In this document: one piece after another, positions 47,208 to 59,323 of the stretch
Position numbering within the stretch: the first letter of the stretch is position 1
How the letters are laid out: every line of letters starts with the position of its first letter
NCBI GenBank assembly: GCA_015039365.1
Contig: WION01000036.1
Span: 62,001-126,000, forward strand
Origin: Amanita rubescens
Taxonomy: Eukaryota; Basidiomycota; Agaricomycetes; Agaricales; Amanitaceae
DNA length: 64,000 nt
Direction of reading: 5' to 3'
Program-made: the position numbers and the translations under genes
The notes under the pieces: model-generated
What the model saw: the letters and a program-made list of their open reading frames with translations, nothing else
The model's database searches: none
Told to the model about the DNA's origin: nothing

Positions 47208-49734
47208 ATGACGATATGTGCAGTGTGTCGGCAGACATTCCCTCTGTTAGATGCTCCTGATCAACTATGCAACAAGTGCCGAGCTCGGAAACCAGGCATG
47301 CCAGTCAGCGACATTCAGGTTCTCAATGTACAGTCTATTTCAACTCCTGATCTTGCCACCCACTTAATAAATGTAGAATCGGCCTCAGTGTGTGACTTGT
47401 GGTGTCATGTCGAATTTGCTCTTGGATGTGATTTGCAAGAGCTGCATTGACATATACAGTGAGTCTAGGGTATTCAAGGGTTTGCCTGCTGAAATCAGAG
47501 TAAAAATTGTCAGGGTTGCAAAACTCAATACCCTTTGATGTTTTGCAAGCTGTTCCGCAACTCGCGAACCTCTTGACTCGTCGAGATTTAGTTCAGAATC
47601 CAGGAGTGAATTCCCAGGGCCAGCCAACAGCTGGAAGTGCCAAGGCATTATCGGTCATATCCTCGGCAGCTACTCACCGAGGTCAGGCTTCAGGATCGCG
47701 ACTTCAGGGTCATAGGATGCCTGGTATTGCCTTGATGCAACCACCGAGTCTGCATCCAAACCTGAATAAGGCAAGGGCACTGATTGCTGAGCGAAAGACG
47801 AAGAAATATGATGCCAACCTTCTTGAGGCGAAAGCTGGGCCCAAGATCTCAATTTCACTGTGGGCATCGTTGGGGGAATCTCGCAATTTCAGGATGGAAT
47901 CTGTATGATAACTAAATAGTACCTTCTCTTTGAACAATAATGACTAACGTGATTCTCATCTAGATTAGTCAATCCAGGATTTCTCGGGTTTTCCCCTTTT
48001 CAAGCCCCTTGCGAGCTGCTTTTGACGATCTCCTTCTTGATGCCAGGGCTGAGCTACAGAGGCTATATCCTCAGGCTCAGGAGATTAACTGGTATTGTCG
48101 TCTTTAAATTGAAACTACATGATATTGACAAACAGAAACAGGGGGAATACAGTCATTTTCGCACATGAAAGTGGCACAAAATTCTCGTTAATTCAAACCA
48201 ATCACCGGGGGGATGGACCAATTCAGGACTTACATGATGAATTCCTCAAAAATCGACGAGGGCCTAGAACAGCACTTGCTGGGCTGCTACTCGAAATACG
48301 ATCTGTCTTTCCGAAGACATTACTGGTAAGTAAAGTAACTTTGCTTGTCAATCGCCCATTAAATGCCTTTAGTCTTTTGAGCCAGACGAGGTGGATGTGG
48401 TGGAAAACTCAGCATGACGTCCGATAGCATCGAAACGACAACGACAATCGACTCGCCCGACAGGCACTGCTGGGCTGTCAAGCCTGCTTAAACAGCACAG
48501 TGCACCATCATTGAACTCCCTGGCTACAGCCTCTGCCCAAGGAAAAAGGCCTGCTATTCAGCTCAGGAGTGCCTTTAGAGTCCCACCCCCAGTCTATTGC
48601 CGAAACCCACCAATGACATCATATCAGTTTACGAGGACAACTGCGACATTTCAAAAAGATGGGTCAGTCGTATTTGAAACCGACAAGGATCTTGAGGAAG
48701 GCATTGAAGTCGCTGATGATTGGTTGGAAGGAAAAGAGGCAATTAGAACAGGGCTCCCACATGAGGCGACTGGCTATGTAGGCGAAGGGTTTTCCAAATA
48801 TGGCATTTATGTGCGTGCTCTTCCCGTTTTGGTAATCCTCTGCTGACAAATGCTCACACAGGCGAGATTTCAAGGGAAGGAATATGTCATGGGACAGCTC
48901 ATTGATGATACACTAACTGCAGGGGAAGCCTTGGGGCTCCTCGAAGCCGAGTACAAAATTCTCTGTCAACGTGATGGATTTAAAGCAAGGTTCGATGACC
49001 ATGCTCAATTGACAGGTGTCTCAGTACCATGTTCGTCGTCGTATCTCATCTTGCCAAATGTCTCATAACTCAAATTCATGGCACTAGCTTTCTATTTCAA
49101 CTTCAAGGGCTCAATCCTGGGTGAGCTAATCGTGAAGCGACGATCTGAACCAAGAAATATTGCACATGTCCATTTCATCGCAACACCTTTGCTACCATGT
49201 GGAAAAGCAGATAGCAAAGTCCAGAAATTCACAGGGAATAATGAAGCTGGCCCGGCGACAGATGACATCACAAAGGCAATACATGCCTTCGCCCACTTTT
49301 CACTTGTATACTCGCACGAGCATCTGGTGTTCTGTGACCTTCAAGGTAACCTGACCAACAATCTATGTTGAACTTGGCTCAGCCTCACTTGCAATAGGTA
49401 CTTATGATGCAGCCAGAGTCATGTGCCTTATTGATCCCCAAGCCCACACGTGAGTCATTAAGTGTTCATCGCATCTTCACAACCTCGCTCACTACTAGTA
49501 TATACTAGCAATTTACAAAATGATTTGTATTGGGATGGGGGTGCTTTCATGATTGGAAAATTCAAAAAGCAACACTTGGAAGTATGCAGCCAGAATTGGG
49601 TTTGCAAACGATTGCTTCTCGAGGATGTCGAGGTTACTAATGAAACCAGTGAAACGGTCACACCTTCACCACCACAGAAGAAGAAAAAGGCCCGAGCCAA
49701 CTTGAAGTATGATATAGGACACCTCGTCGATTAA
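47208..49734 (+). CDS. Alpha-type protein kinase with Cys-rich N-terminus
   Basis: First exons 47208-47318 and 47389-47458 encode zinc-binding-like pairs (CAVC...CNKC, CVTC...CKSC). The middle is a Gln/Ser-rich linker. From about 48560 the frames carry alpha-kinase signatures: GKEYVMGQ, LEAEY, VQKFTGN, TKAIHAFAHFSLVY, LVFCDLQG, VMCLIDPQAH and YWDGGAFMIGKFKKQH, ending with a basic PPQKKKKAR tail and a stop at 49732. This is the atypical eEF2-kinase/myosin-heavy-chain-kinase fold. Not every intron of the middle part was traced. Such kinases are numerous in Agaricomycetes; the substrate is unknown. Confidence 0.8.
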
Positions 49735-49765
49735 GGCAGCGGACAGATGGCATATGAATTATTTT

Positions 49766-50215
49766 GTTCTATCCTGGACAACGATCGTCCAAGATTTGTT
49801 TGAGTATGTATTGTCACCTTCGAGGTCATCATGTATGAAGTAGGCCAAAATAAATATGACCCGAATGATTTGTCTCAATTTGTCATGTTCTATCCTACAC
49901 AACGATCGTCCAAGATTTGTTTGAGTAGTATGTATTGCCATCTTCGAGGCCATCATTTGTTGTGTTCACGATGCTTCACAAATGATCATTAATACCCGAA
50001 TGGTTTGTCTCGTCTCAATTTGTCATGTTCTATCCTGTGGCACAACGATCGTCCAAGATTTGTTTGAGTATGTATTGCCACCTTCGAGGTCATCATTTGT
50101 TGTGTTCACGATGCTTCACAAATGATCATTAATACCCGCCGAATGATTTGTCTCATCTCAATTTGTCATGTTCTATCCTGCACAACGATCGTCCAAGATT
50201 TGTTTGAGTATCATG
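49766..50215. repeat. Minisatellite, four ~120-143-bp units
   Basis: The unit begins gttctatcct and holds acaacgatcgtccaagattt. Starts are at 49766, 49887, 50027 and 50170 (the last one truncated). Later units contain an extra tgttgtgttcacgatgcttc segment. It lies between the convergent 3' ends of the kinase gene and the oxygenase-like gene. Confidence 0.8.
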
Positions 50216-50318
50216 CTAGTACGAGATATCATAGTACCATCCCACTGGCAATATTCCATTTAGCTAACAATATCAATTCCATACAATGATACACTTGGTA
50301 AAGTTTCCCTACTTGAAT

Positions 50319-51834
50319 TCATTCACCGACTCCCAGTTTTTCCAACTTATCTATTACTGCATGCCATTGTGAAGCCAGGCGATCTGAAGTTGAGAATGAC
50401 ATTCCTGTTTGCAAGAAATCAACAACATCGGCTTTGGGGTCATAGCACTGCAGGCTTGTGCCATGAAAATCCCGAGGCTTCCAGGCAATTAAGGTGTTTG
50501 GACACTGTTCAATCTGGATCCCATATTGTGCCATGTAAAACTGCCCCCCTGCATCTGGAGCAACAGGGTCCCGGCCAGTTGTCCATGAGATCGCCCACTC
50601 ATGGGGTGGTTCTTCCTTGTGTATTGGCCTAAAACTAGATGAGGGTGCCGGAAGCTGCCATCTTATAGTAAACTCACGCTGCATAATTGCCACCAAAATA
50701 CCCCTGGGGTGGAGCAAGTCGTGCATCTGTGAAGTTGTACCTGACCCCTTTGATAACAGCTGTGTATGTGCCATCTAAGCCATCAGTTTGAAATTCTGAA
50801 TTCATAGGAGGGAGGCCTTCAGATTCGATAAAGTCATCAAAATCCTGAATTATTTCACCAGGGAGCCATGAGCGAGCAAGGTTCCAGAACAAAGCGAATG
50901 CTGAACTGCATTCATAATCAAAATCTTCAAGTTCGCCCTCAGGAATCTTTCGTATGATGTTACGAACCCAGCCAAATGAAGGCCGGTGTCTGGCACCTGG
51001 CGAAAAGCCAATTATTACAAGAGAACCTGGATCATTTGGCTGCCAGAATTTTATTAAATGTAGGTTGTAAAAGCAATAGACCTACTCTGCAGCTTTTCTT
51101 AAGGCCAACTGCTCGCTCAATAAGCTGATTTATCCATTCCAAGATTGAAAGATCCCTGCAGAAGTTTCGGATAACTAGGCCAACAAGCTTGCCATCATGA
51201 TCTAGAATTTGAACGCTTTCAGTGTGGGGGATGATCTTGATTTTTGACAGATCCAGGTGCATGAACGGTTTCCGATTTTTGTTGGACATAGGGTGCTTTT
51301 TAATCCACGATCTCCAGAGGCTGTGAATTTTGGGGGTATCACAGACCCAGTGGTCAGGCGGAGGGTAGGGCTCGTCCAAACGAACCACTGTTATAACAGG
51401 AATGGTAGCAAGCTGGGCTTTGCAGCGTTGCTCTTGTTTAGGCGATTTCCAGTTAAGTCCAATGTCATCAACGAGCTTCCGTTGTGTCCGCTGGCGCTTC
51501 TTGACAGAATAGTGGCGATGTGCAATGGCATCACAAACATTTTTACCGACAGAGGATTTGTTCCTTGCATATGAATATGGTGTGAGACTAATACTAGTAG
51601 TAGTACCAGCTGATATTCGTACCTTGTACAATATGTGAGAAACGAGCGGACAAGCTGCACATTATGAAGTGCCTGCATGATTCCATGGTGGGCCATTCGG
51701 TCGCAAAGGACCTTATCTAGTTCAGTTCTCCCTTCATCTGTTTGTGCGTGTGCGATGAGAGAGCAGAGAGCAGGGTCAGACTCAAATTCTTTGGCGATCG
51801 CACCAAAGGCTGCTCTCTGCGCATCGCTTGCCAT
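50319..51834 (-). CDS. Oxygenase-like (double-stranded beta-helix) protein, tentative
   Basis: Four exons on the minus strand: 51623-51834, 51086-51563, 50678-51039, 50319-50628 (453 aa, phases consistent). ATG 51834 (MASDAQRAAF) is the first clear start, but an acceptor at cag just upstream could join a further 5' exon. The C-terminal part, with IHKEEPPHEWAISWT, GGQFYMAQYGI, NTLIAWKP and FHGTSL, has the beta-strand and spaced-His pattern of a 2-oxoglutarate/Fe(II) oxygenase-type fold. It could be related to TET/JBP-like or other fungal families; I cannot choose. The N-terminal half is unrecognised. It converges with the alpha-kinase gene. Confidence 0.5.
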
Positions 51835-54037
51835 ATTGAAGGGTTCCTGCACAGTGCTTTGTTGAACAATCAGCTGGATTAAGGTAAATTCTTACCACCG
51901 AATCTTGGGGGGGTGCCTCTTATCGTTATCGTGTTTACCAGTCCAAGATCAGCAACTCAGATACGATTGAGATCCAACTCGAAGGGTAGCTTATTATTGT
52001 TGGGCCAAAACTAAGACTGGGAGAGCACTACCTAGCGATGTACAGATGGGTTAGTGGTAAGCATGTGCAGCATAAGCGTAGTACATACCGTCGTAATCTC
52101 CTGCAGAAAGTGTTTGGTTGTGGGAATTTTACCAGCACCCGTTAGTAATGTATTCCCGCTACTAGCACCAGCCGGACCTCCTGCCTCTCTGCTCCGCGCG
52201 CTACACCACATGTGGTCCCGCTGTGTGCTCTGCCCGGCCGTTATCCACCTGGTGTCAGCCTTAGTGTGTGTGAGGGGCAGCCTGGGGCCAGCTTTGTGCC
52301 TGCCAGCAGGTTACCACCACCCGCGCACACCCCGCAGCGGCTGGGGGCCATAAGGGGCGAAACCCAAAGGAGCCTGCCCGCCTGCCCGCACCCCATTTGC
52401 AACCGGCCCCACCGCCGGCCTCTAAACCCGTCATAAACTTCAAGCAACACCCACGCCCCCATCTGCCCCACCGCACGCCTGTTCCTGCCCCCTTTCCCCA
52501 CTTTCCGCCCATCCCACCCCGCCTTCAGGCGCTTTCCGGAACTGCGGACCCCCAGGCCAGCGGCGCGGCGGCAATACGGATGGGCAGTTTCTTACGAAGG
52601 TGCTCCGGCCCTGCGCTGCCTGGTTCCGCACACACACCGCCCAACTGCCACCAGCTATTCGCGCCTCCATCACGGCCCGCCGCTACCCAACCAGCGCTGG
52701 AATTGAGCCAGCAAATGTATGAAAATGACGGCGGAGGGAGGATGGGGCTAACCGAGAAATCACCTCGCTAGCGTCGTGGTTCCGGCTCTGAACGCCCCTT
52801 CGTTACCCCCGCTGGATGTGTTGGCTGCTGGGCATGGGGGTGAAAACAGTAGTGACGGACAGCAGGGTCCAGCGCTGGCGGAGGTACGTTCATCCCTTTC
52901 TGTATATATCATGACTGACCCCTTCCGCATGCTTCAGATCCTTCATTCAGGTGCGATCCACACCTGGTGCCCACCCGCCGCCCAAACTGCAACCCCAATG
53001 GTTATGAACTCCACATTAGTGCCACCTCCCACCCGATTACAGCCCACCGCCAGATGCCAGCCTAGGTACTTGGACACTTATATTCATATTGTCCCGATAT
53101 TGTACTTACATCTCCTTTCGTTAGGCATAGCACTATTGGGTTGCCCGACGCGCTCGTCAGGGCTGCTTTCGTTATGTCATACCCAGGATTCCGGAACCAT
53201 CGGATGCCGCAATCCTTTCCCCAGCTGGCCACCGGATTGCGAGGTGCAGGGGGAGGTGGGGGTGGAGGCTGGCACCTGGGGTGACGATGCTGGTGCCTTC
53301 CCCCACTAAAGAAGGATCTATAGTTTATGAACCATTAGCTATGATAGCACACTGCTTGCATTAACAAGGGCTGGTAATGGCATCATAAGGATGTTTGTTA
53401 TAGACCAAACTACCTATTCATCATCAGAATCAGAATCGGTGAAACCTGCACTTTCAGGACCCAGGTGGGCAGGCAGGCACTCATAGGAGGCAGCAGGCAG
53501 TACTACTAGTCCCAGTGTGGGGTCGCAGGCAGGCAGGATGCTACTCATAGCTAGTCTGGCATGTCGAGCGCGCTCGCACGTCGAAATTTCGACGCGCATA
53601 GGTCACGTGACTTGCCAAGCGCGGCCAACTGGCAGCGGCCGGCAGTGATTATGATCTGTGAAAAAATACGCATATACATTGTGACGTGACTACGCAAGGA
53701 CCCCACCCCTTGAAACGCAGGGTTTTCTAAATTTATTCAACCGTGTCCTTCTCGCCTTCCGTAATTGTTCGTGTGACTCGCCGCTGAGGACTCTATATCC
53801 TGCCAACAAGTCGTGGTGATGCGAGAGCTGATCCGTGCATTCGGCTGGGACGTAGGATGGCCTCGAAGCCAAGGGGGGATGCTGCGACGCACTGCAAAGC
53901 GGGCTGAGAAGCCCGGATCACAATCGCGTCACGTCACACCAGTTTCTCAGAGGATCACGTGATATGGCTAAATTCGGCACGAGCACCGCCGCCAACGGCG
54001 AGCAAGACGCTGTGGTGCTATAATCTCCCTGTAGGCC
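51835..54037. other. Intergenic with GC-rich block 52.1-53.3 kb
   Basis: From about 52140 to 53310 the base composition turns strongly C/G-rich, with long overlapping stop-poor frames on both strands (Pro/Ala/Gly-rich) that show no family. At 53565-53594 two perfect palindromes lie side by side (cgagcgcgctcg and cgtcgaaatttcgacg). The block differs from everything around it and may belong to an inserted element. Confidence 0.5.
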
Positions 54038-56161
54038 ATGGCGCGACACTCGGATGCCTTTGACGTTATTCCTTATGAGGTGCGCATTTGCGATGCTAAA
54101 AGAGATCACGCCTAGTGTCTATCTCGATGGCGATCAGTGAATGTTTATTAATCTCGGGTTCACTTAGGACATCAAAGGTGACTGGAAGAAACTGGGCTCA
54201 GGTTCTTTTGGAAAGGTTTACAAAGGTTCGTACAACACCTCGACTGCCCGATAGATCTGAATCTATTCGCCGCAAGGAACCTACTTGGGTATCGACGTTG
54301 CCATCAAGGAAGTCCTGCCGTCCACCGATTATGACGTCGCCAAGTATTTCGAGCGTGAATGGCGACTCATGAAGGAATGCAGACACCCGAATATCTGCCT
54401 ATTCATAGGCCTCAGCCGCGCGCCACCACCAGATAACCGCATATTCATAGTGTCGGAGTACATCGAGAACGGTAATGTCCGTACCTATATTCAAGACAAG
54501 TACATGCCTTTCCCATGGCGTCTACGCTTATCTTTCGCAACTGATGTCTCACGTGCTTTGGCATACCTCCACGCGCGAAAATGCATACACCGAGACTTGA
54601 AGGGAGAAAACCTTCTGGTCACCTCCAACGGACGGATCAAAGTCACCGATTTTGGATTTGCACGCATCGCTGCGCGGAATGCCGAGGAATCGAAACGGCT
54701 TACCTTTTGTGGCACAGACGCATATATGTCACCAGAAATACTTCTCGGTAACGAGTTCGACTTGCCCACTGATATTTTTTCTCTTGGGATTATTTTCTGT
54801 GAAATCGCTTCGCGTCGCCTTGCAAACGATAACCATTTCAAAAGATACCCACCGAACTTTGATTTCGACCCTGCTGAAATTCGGCAGTCCGCAAATCCCG
54901 GTTGTCCGCAGGGTTTTCTGGACTTATGCATTGCCTGCATTTCTTTTGACCCCAAGAAGCGACCTACGACGCGCGAAATTTTACAGCGTTTGGCCGCAAT
55001 AGAGGCGGAAGTTCTCGCGCGCCCTGAAGAAAGAGAGGAAAAAACGCATCTTGGTAGCATCAAGTTTATGTCTCGCGGAAAACGGCCTAGTCCTGCTCCC
55101 AGAATACCCAGTTTCGGTATGGGTATAGGAAAGGGCATCAAAGTTAATGATGATATCACTGCATCAGACGATAGCGAAGACGAATTTGATCAAGCCGTTG
55201 AGGCGTTGGCCTCAGTCGACCTTGGAGACAAATTGAATGGTTCTTCCGGTGGTAAGGCACTGTCCAGTCATTTTTGGAAGTAAGACTGATCCGTCGTCCC
55301 AGCTCAACAACCTCTGCTAGAGTCTCATAACGCGGCTTCTGGTTCAAGCTACAGCACATCGGCGATTCGCTCTCATATAGCGCAAAATTCGCCGTCATTA
55401 TCATCTGTTCTTACCGTCCGGCCATCCCCCGATCCCAACTCGATACCCACCGCAGTTTTACCACCCTCTCCAGACAGCGATACCCAATCCGCTGGTGTAG
55501 GAGGGACAAAGCCCCCCGTGTACCACGTACACGAAGCCACTGATGTTCTTGGAATATCGTCACTTATGTCGATCGCTTCCATCGACACTTACCACACTGC
55601 GCCACGAACAGGTTCATCGGTCATATCTAGCACTCGTGCAACTGAAGGCGGATCACCAATAGGCTCCGTATATGGCAACTTTGTCCCTCCGCTTGTGCAC
55701 AGGTTCACGCTTCTCAAACCGGGTGCGAAACAGAGGAGGGAAGGATCTCCCGGACTGAGTGACGGCGGTATTGCCGCGGCGTCAGCAAGCTGGAATCCTT
55801 TGGAGCTGTTCTTTTCCAGCGGTCTGTTGATCTCCAAGTGTGATATTTGTGGTAAAAGGCTTGGGTGGAAACCTGTATTGGAATGTGATGATTGCGGTCT
55901 TAGGTTCGTCGTTATGATCCACGTGTCTCCGTTCATACCTTGATTCAACTTTTTTTAAATGACAGAGCCCATGTTAAGTGCGGTGAAGTCGCACCCCACG
56001 ATTGTGGTATCAGGTTAACTCACAAAGATGGTCAACATTCCATGACGCCATCCACTGCTGTTCCACTTGATGCCGTGTCCCCGTTGTCGAAGGTGAAGCA
56101 GGAAGTTTCACACGCAGCCGATGGCGCACAGACCAAAGCCCTTCCGGGGAAACGACGGTAG
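54038..56161 (+). CDS. TKL-type protein kinase with C-terminal C1-like zinc finger
   Basis: Five exons: 54038-54079, 54168-54225, 54277-55251, 55303-55903, 55966-56161 (623 aa, phases consistent). Kinase domain about residues 18-275: LGSGSFGKVYKG (ATP loop), VAIKEV (Lys), HRDLKGEN (catalytic loop), DFGFARIA, a FCGTDAYMSPE activation segment and FDPKKRPT near the end. After an acidic, Ser-rich linker (DDSEDEFD) comes HRFTLL...CDICGKRLGWKPVLECDDCGLRAHVKC...HDC, with the spacing of a C1 zinc finger. All catalytic residues are present. Probably a Raf/LIMK-like Ser/Thr kinase whose C1-like domain binds lipid or protein. Confidence 0.88.
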
Positions 56162-56630
56162 AGTAATTTTCACAACATCCTTACGACTCCTGTTTTTGGC
56201 ACGGCTGCCACGCATTCTGGACTGTGTATATTCTTTGTATTTGCGGACTAATATGCTCGTCATAGAGCTCCGAAGGCACTGTATAATTCCAACCCTTGTT
56301 GTATAGTTATTGTTATCAAATTCGTGGTAGGACAGATTAGAAATGTAAAGTTTAGATCCCTTCTACCATGCAAGAATGGACGCGACGTCTAACAAAGGGT
56401 TCCTCCGAGTCGTGCCAACATTATTGCTTCCAGATCTGATTAGAGTCGAGGATTACATAGCTGGATTAACCTCACGACGTTTCCCATCACTGCAATCTGT
56501 TGGCACATGTCAATTGTCATGTTTTGAAGATGGCTCCCACGCTCCTTCGTTCCTTACCGTGTTCAACACTGGCAGCGATCCGTGGCCCGGAATGCGTGTT
56601 TAACATCTTCGCATGTCATCATCGCAGGAT
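56162..56630. other. Intergenic
   Basis: 3' flank of the kinase gene. Short frames only; nothing supported. Confidence 0.4.
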
Positions 56631-56926
56631 AAACAGAATGGCTATCGTTTATTACACTCCAATTGAACAGTTTCAGACGTAAAAGACTGAGGTTTAATAT
56701 CCAGTTGCACCACATAGGATGAGGTTCGGAATGTTCTGATCGGCCTTGTGGTGCTGTTACTGGCCCGAAGTGGGAAATTGACACAAGGAATCGAAATGGA
56801 AATCGGCTAACTCTATCAATGGCGCGGTCCTGGCAGATGGACGTTATTCGGTGCGTTATTCGGTTCTATACGTCGATGGGCGAACCCTATTGTTTGTGTT
56901 CATGTTGTAAGACGCCATTGGAGGGG

Positions 56927-56933
56927 TATAAAA
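56927..56933 (+). promoter_or_regulatory. TATA box, copy 1
   Basis: tataaaa 69 bp upstream of the ATG at 56996. The same box is at 63102-63108, 68 bp upstream of the ATG of copy 2. Confidence 0.6.
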
Positions 56934-56995
56934 GGATGTCTGGTCATGCTGTCATCTTTAGCACCTCGAACCCCAACTTCAGAACTTGATCAACG

Positions 56996-57604
56996 ATGAG
57001 CCTTTTTACCATCAGTAGCGTCCAGACTCCAGACGAATTATTTCCTCATCACCGATGAAAAAGAAAAGCCAGGAGATAGTGTCAAAACTGTCTCTGATCA
57101 AGATAAGAACATCGACGATACAGTAAACCCCGTTCACGATTGCCCTCTAACATTTTTGACACAGGGTGGTAGTTTCTTCGCATTCCTTCTCCGCCAGAAG
57201 CCCCACTATGCATCAGCACTTGCAAGGGAAGGCCGGATGATACGTCGCAGTCGAAGGCGTAGGTTCAAACTGACCTTAGCTTCGCCGATGTTCTCAACCA
57301 GGATAATCTTGTCTGGAGTGAGGGGCGCTATGAATGGATATTCCATCGGAACCCAGACGGAAAATATCAGTAAGCCTCGGCTGATTTGGTTGTATCTGGG
57401 AAGCTAACAATATCCGCTATGCAGAATCGTTGTCCCTGGCCAAGATCTCTACTGGTTTGATAAATTCGGTATTGGAAAAACTGTGAGTACGATCTCTGGT
57501 TTTTCAGGACGAGCTAAACTGACGAAAATAGTTCATCGTCAAACCTGGCCGCGACGCTGTGGAGCAAGAGGTCTTTTTCAATGTTGTCAAGATAGCCTTT
57601 TGAG
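56996..57604 (+). pseudogene. Small beta-trefoil-like protein, copy 1 (broken N-terminus)
   Basis: The start MSLFTISSVQ is followed by a 7-bp tandem duplication (gtccagactccagacg) that shifts the frame relative to copy 2. The next acceptor, cag at 63334-63336 in copy 2, is lost. Downstream parts are good: IVVPGQDLYWFDKFGIG and a last exon ending VFFNVVKIAF with a stop. The protein resembles small fungal beta-trefoil proteins (lectins or protease inhibitors) in its repeated short strands and Trp/Tyr pattern; that is inference. No signal peptide. Confidence 0.55.
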
Positions 57605-58084
57605 ATCTCTCTCGACTCCGAATCTCGTGTTCGTAACACAAACGAACGTTGTCTTTACAGTAATGATACGTCGAATAACCAAAATTGTTTTCTTGCCTTC
57701 ATCGGACATGGTATATGGTGGTGTTCCTCGTGCTTTGGTGGTAATAGATTCCTAAGCCAGATCAATATGCCGAAAAGATCAGCATCCAGCATTCGTACAC
57801 TCTCCCACGGTCCCCCGGGCCGTACAGTGATCCGCTGATTCCGCTCCTTCAACTGGTGCTCATGCCGTTAAGCCTCGTCAACTTGCACCAGCCTTTGAGC
57901 GCCGAGCGCTCAGCTGCGTTCTGAAGGACTATACGGCCACCGCCTTGATAACCCAGTGCATCCTTTATCTGGGCAATAACTGTGATATTTCCTACGGAGG
58001 CTGTACCGCCGTATACAACCGAATCGCGCATTAACTTAATCAGGGACACCGTTTTAATTTGCCACTCCTTGACCCAAACCCATC

Positions 58085-59323
58085 ATGCTGGCCATCTCTT
58101 CTCCGTACGTCTCATTCGCACTCGCACAGGCGTTCTACTCCTTCGGCCTAGTCGCAAAACCATCGCCATACAGATGGATGTTCATCCTACCCGTAGCGTT
58201 CTTCACGTTTACCTTTTTCAAACACCTTCTTCACTTTCACAACGCACTCGAGTATACCTTCGCTTGTGCTGTCTTAGCCCAGCTTTTCATTGCATCCAGC
58301 TACATCCTGATCAACGACGTCCAACGCACCATAACCGTTCGAGACCAAAAAGTACCAGCTTACTCATTACCACTCGCCGAACGCGTCAAGTGGGCGGTAA
58401 AGCTGACCACCAACACCCGCGGCACGAGCTGGTCTCACGGAGCAAAAGGCGCCCTCCCACCACCACCTTCACCATCCACCAATCGCATCAACTTTGTACT
58501 TCAACAAATCGGCGCTTTGTTGTTCGACCTAGTCCTTTATGACATAATCGTCACATATGTCAAGAGCATCCCCAACTTTGCTATAAATGGACCCTCCTTT
58601 GCAGAAGGCGGGATGATCCGGCGGATAACGAACGTGCTAGTTTTTGGGTTGGCGGGGAGCACATCGATCCGTGGATGCCACCGTATATGCCGCATTTTGT
58701 GCCTCTGCGTTGGAATAACGGAGCCCCAGGATTGTCCTCCGGTTTTGGTGATATCCGTGACGCGTACACTTTGCGCCGGTTTTGGGGGTGAGTGTCCACA
58801 TATTGGGTCCTATTTTTATTCATGGATAAACAAGGCGCACATGGCATCAAACATTACGATGGGTGAGTGGACAAATAAGCTGTAAAAACTTTGTCTCTCT
58901 GCTAATTCCGTACCACAATAGCCTGCGATCTCTCACGGGCGCTTCCTCGCATACGACGTGTTCCGTCTAAAACGAGGCTCAAAACTTGCACTGCTGGTAC
59001 AAGTGTACACTGCATTCCTCGTGACAGGCCTTATCCACGTTGCCGGAGAGTTTTCACTCATCGGGTACTGGACATATCGGCACGCGTTGCCATTTTTCCT
59101 TTTGCAAGCTGTTGGTATCACATTTGAATTCTTGGTTATCGATGAGATTGCCCGCAAGTTTGCTCTTCGTGGCTTGCCGTGGCAGTGTCTAGGTTATCTA
59201 TGGGTTGTTATGTGGTTTGTCTATACGGTGCCGAACTTTCTAGATCCGCTCCTCCGACAAGGGATTGCGGAGACATCTCCATCTCTTGGGATCTTGTCTA
59301 CCTTCCTGGGATCCCAGAGCTAA
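58085..59323 (+). CDS. MBOAT / wax-synthase-like acyltransferase (internal frame break)
   Basis: Multi-pass membrane O-acyltransferase. Exons: 58085-58787, 58835-58862 and 58922-59323. The first part has hydrophobic helices and the NTRGTSWSHGAKG segment seen in fungal wax-synthase-domain proteins. The second has LRRFWG followed by RTWHQTLRW, where the WHQ histidine is the expected catalytic site, then several more membrane helices. Between VLVFGLAG and GGEHIDPWMPP, at about 58640-58665, the frame must shift by one base and family members would have more residues. I read this as a small deletion that probably disables the gene; a missed intron seems unlikely because no splice sites fit. Confidence 0.65.

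Larger units (their letters stand above)
56640..57760 (+). repeat. Direct repeat copy 1 (gene plus promoter)
   Basis: This segment matches 62800-63930 in the same orientation, from the upstream region (gtttaatatccagttgc near 56691) through the TATA box, gene and 3' flank. It is a dispersed duplication 6174 bp apart, measured between the two ATGs. Confidence 0.75.

Noticed and set aside
52212..53309. Pro-rich frames as a possible gene
   Set aside because: All frames are open because of GC content; no consistent exon chain or motif.
45400..53600. Terminal inverted repeats for a composite transposon
   Set aside because: Compared the AT-rich flank near 45.4 kb with the palindromic region at 53.5 kb by eye; similarity was too weak to report.
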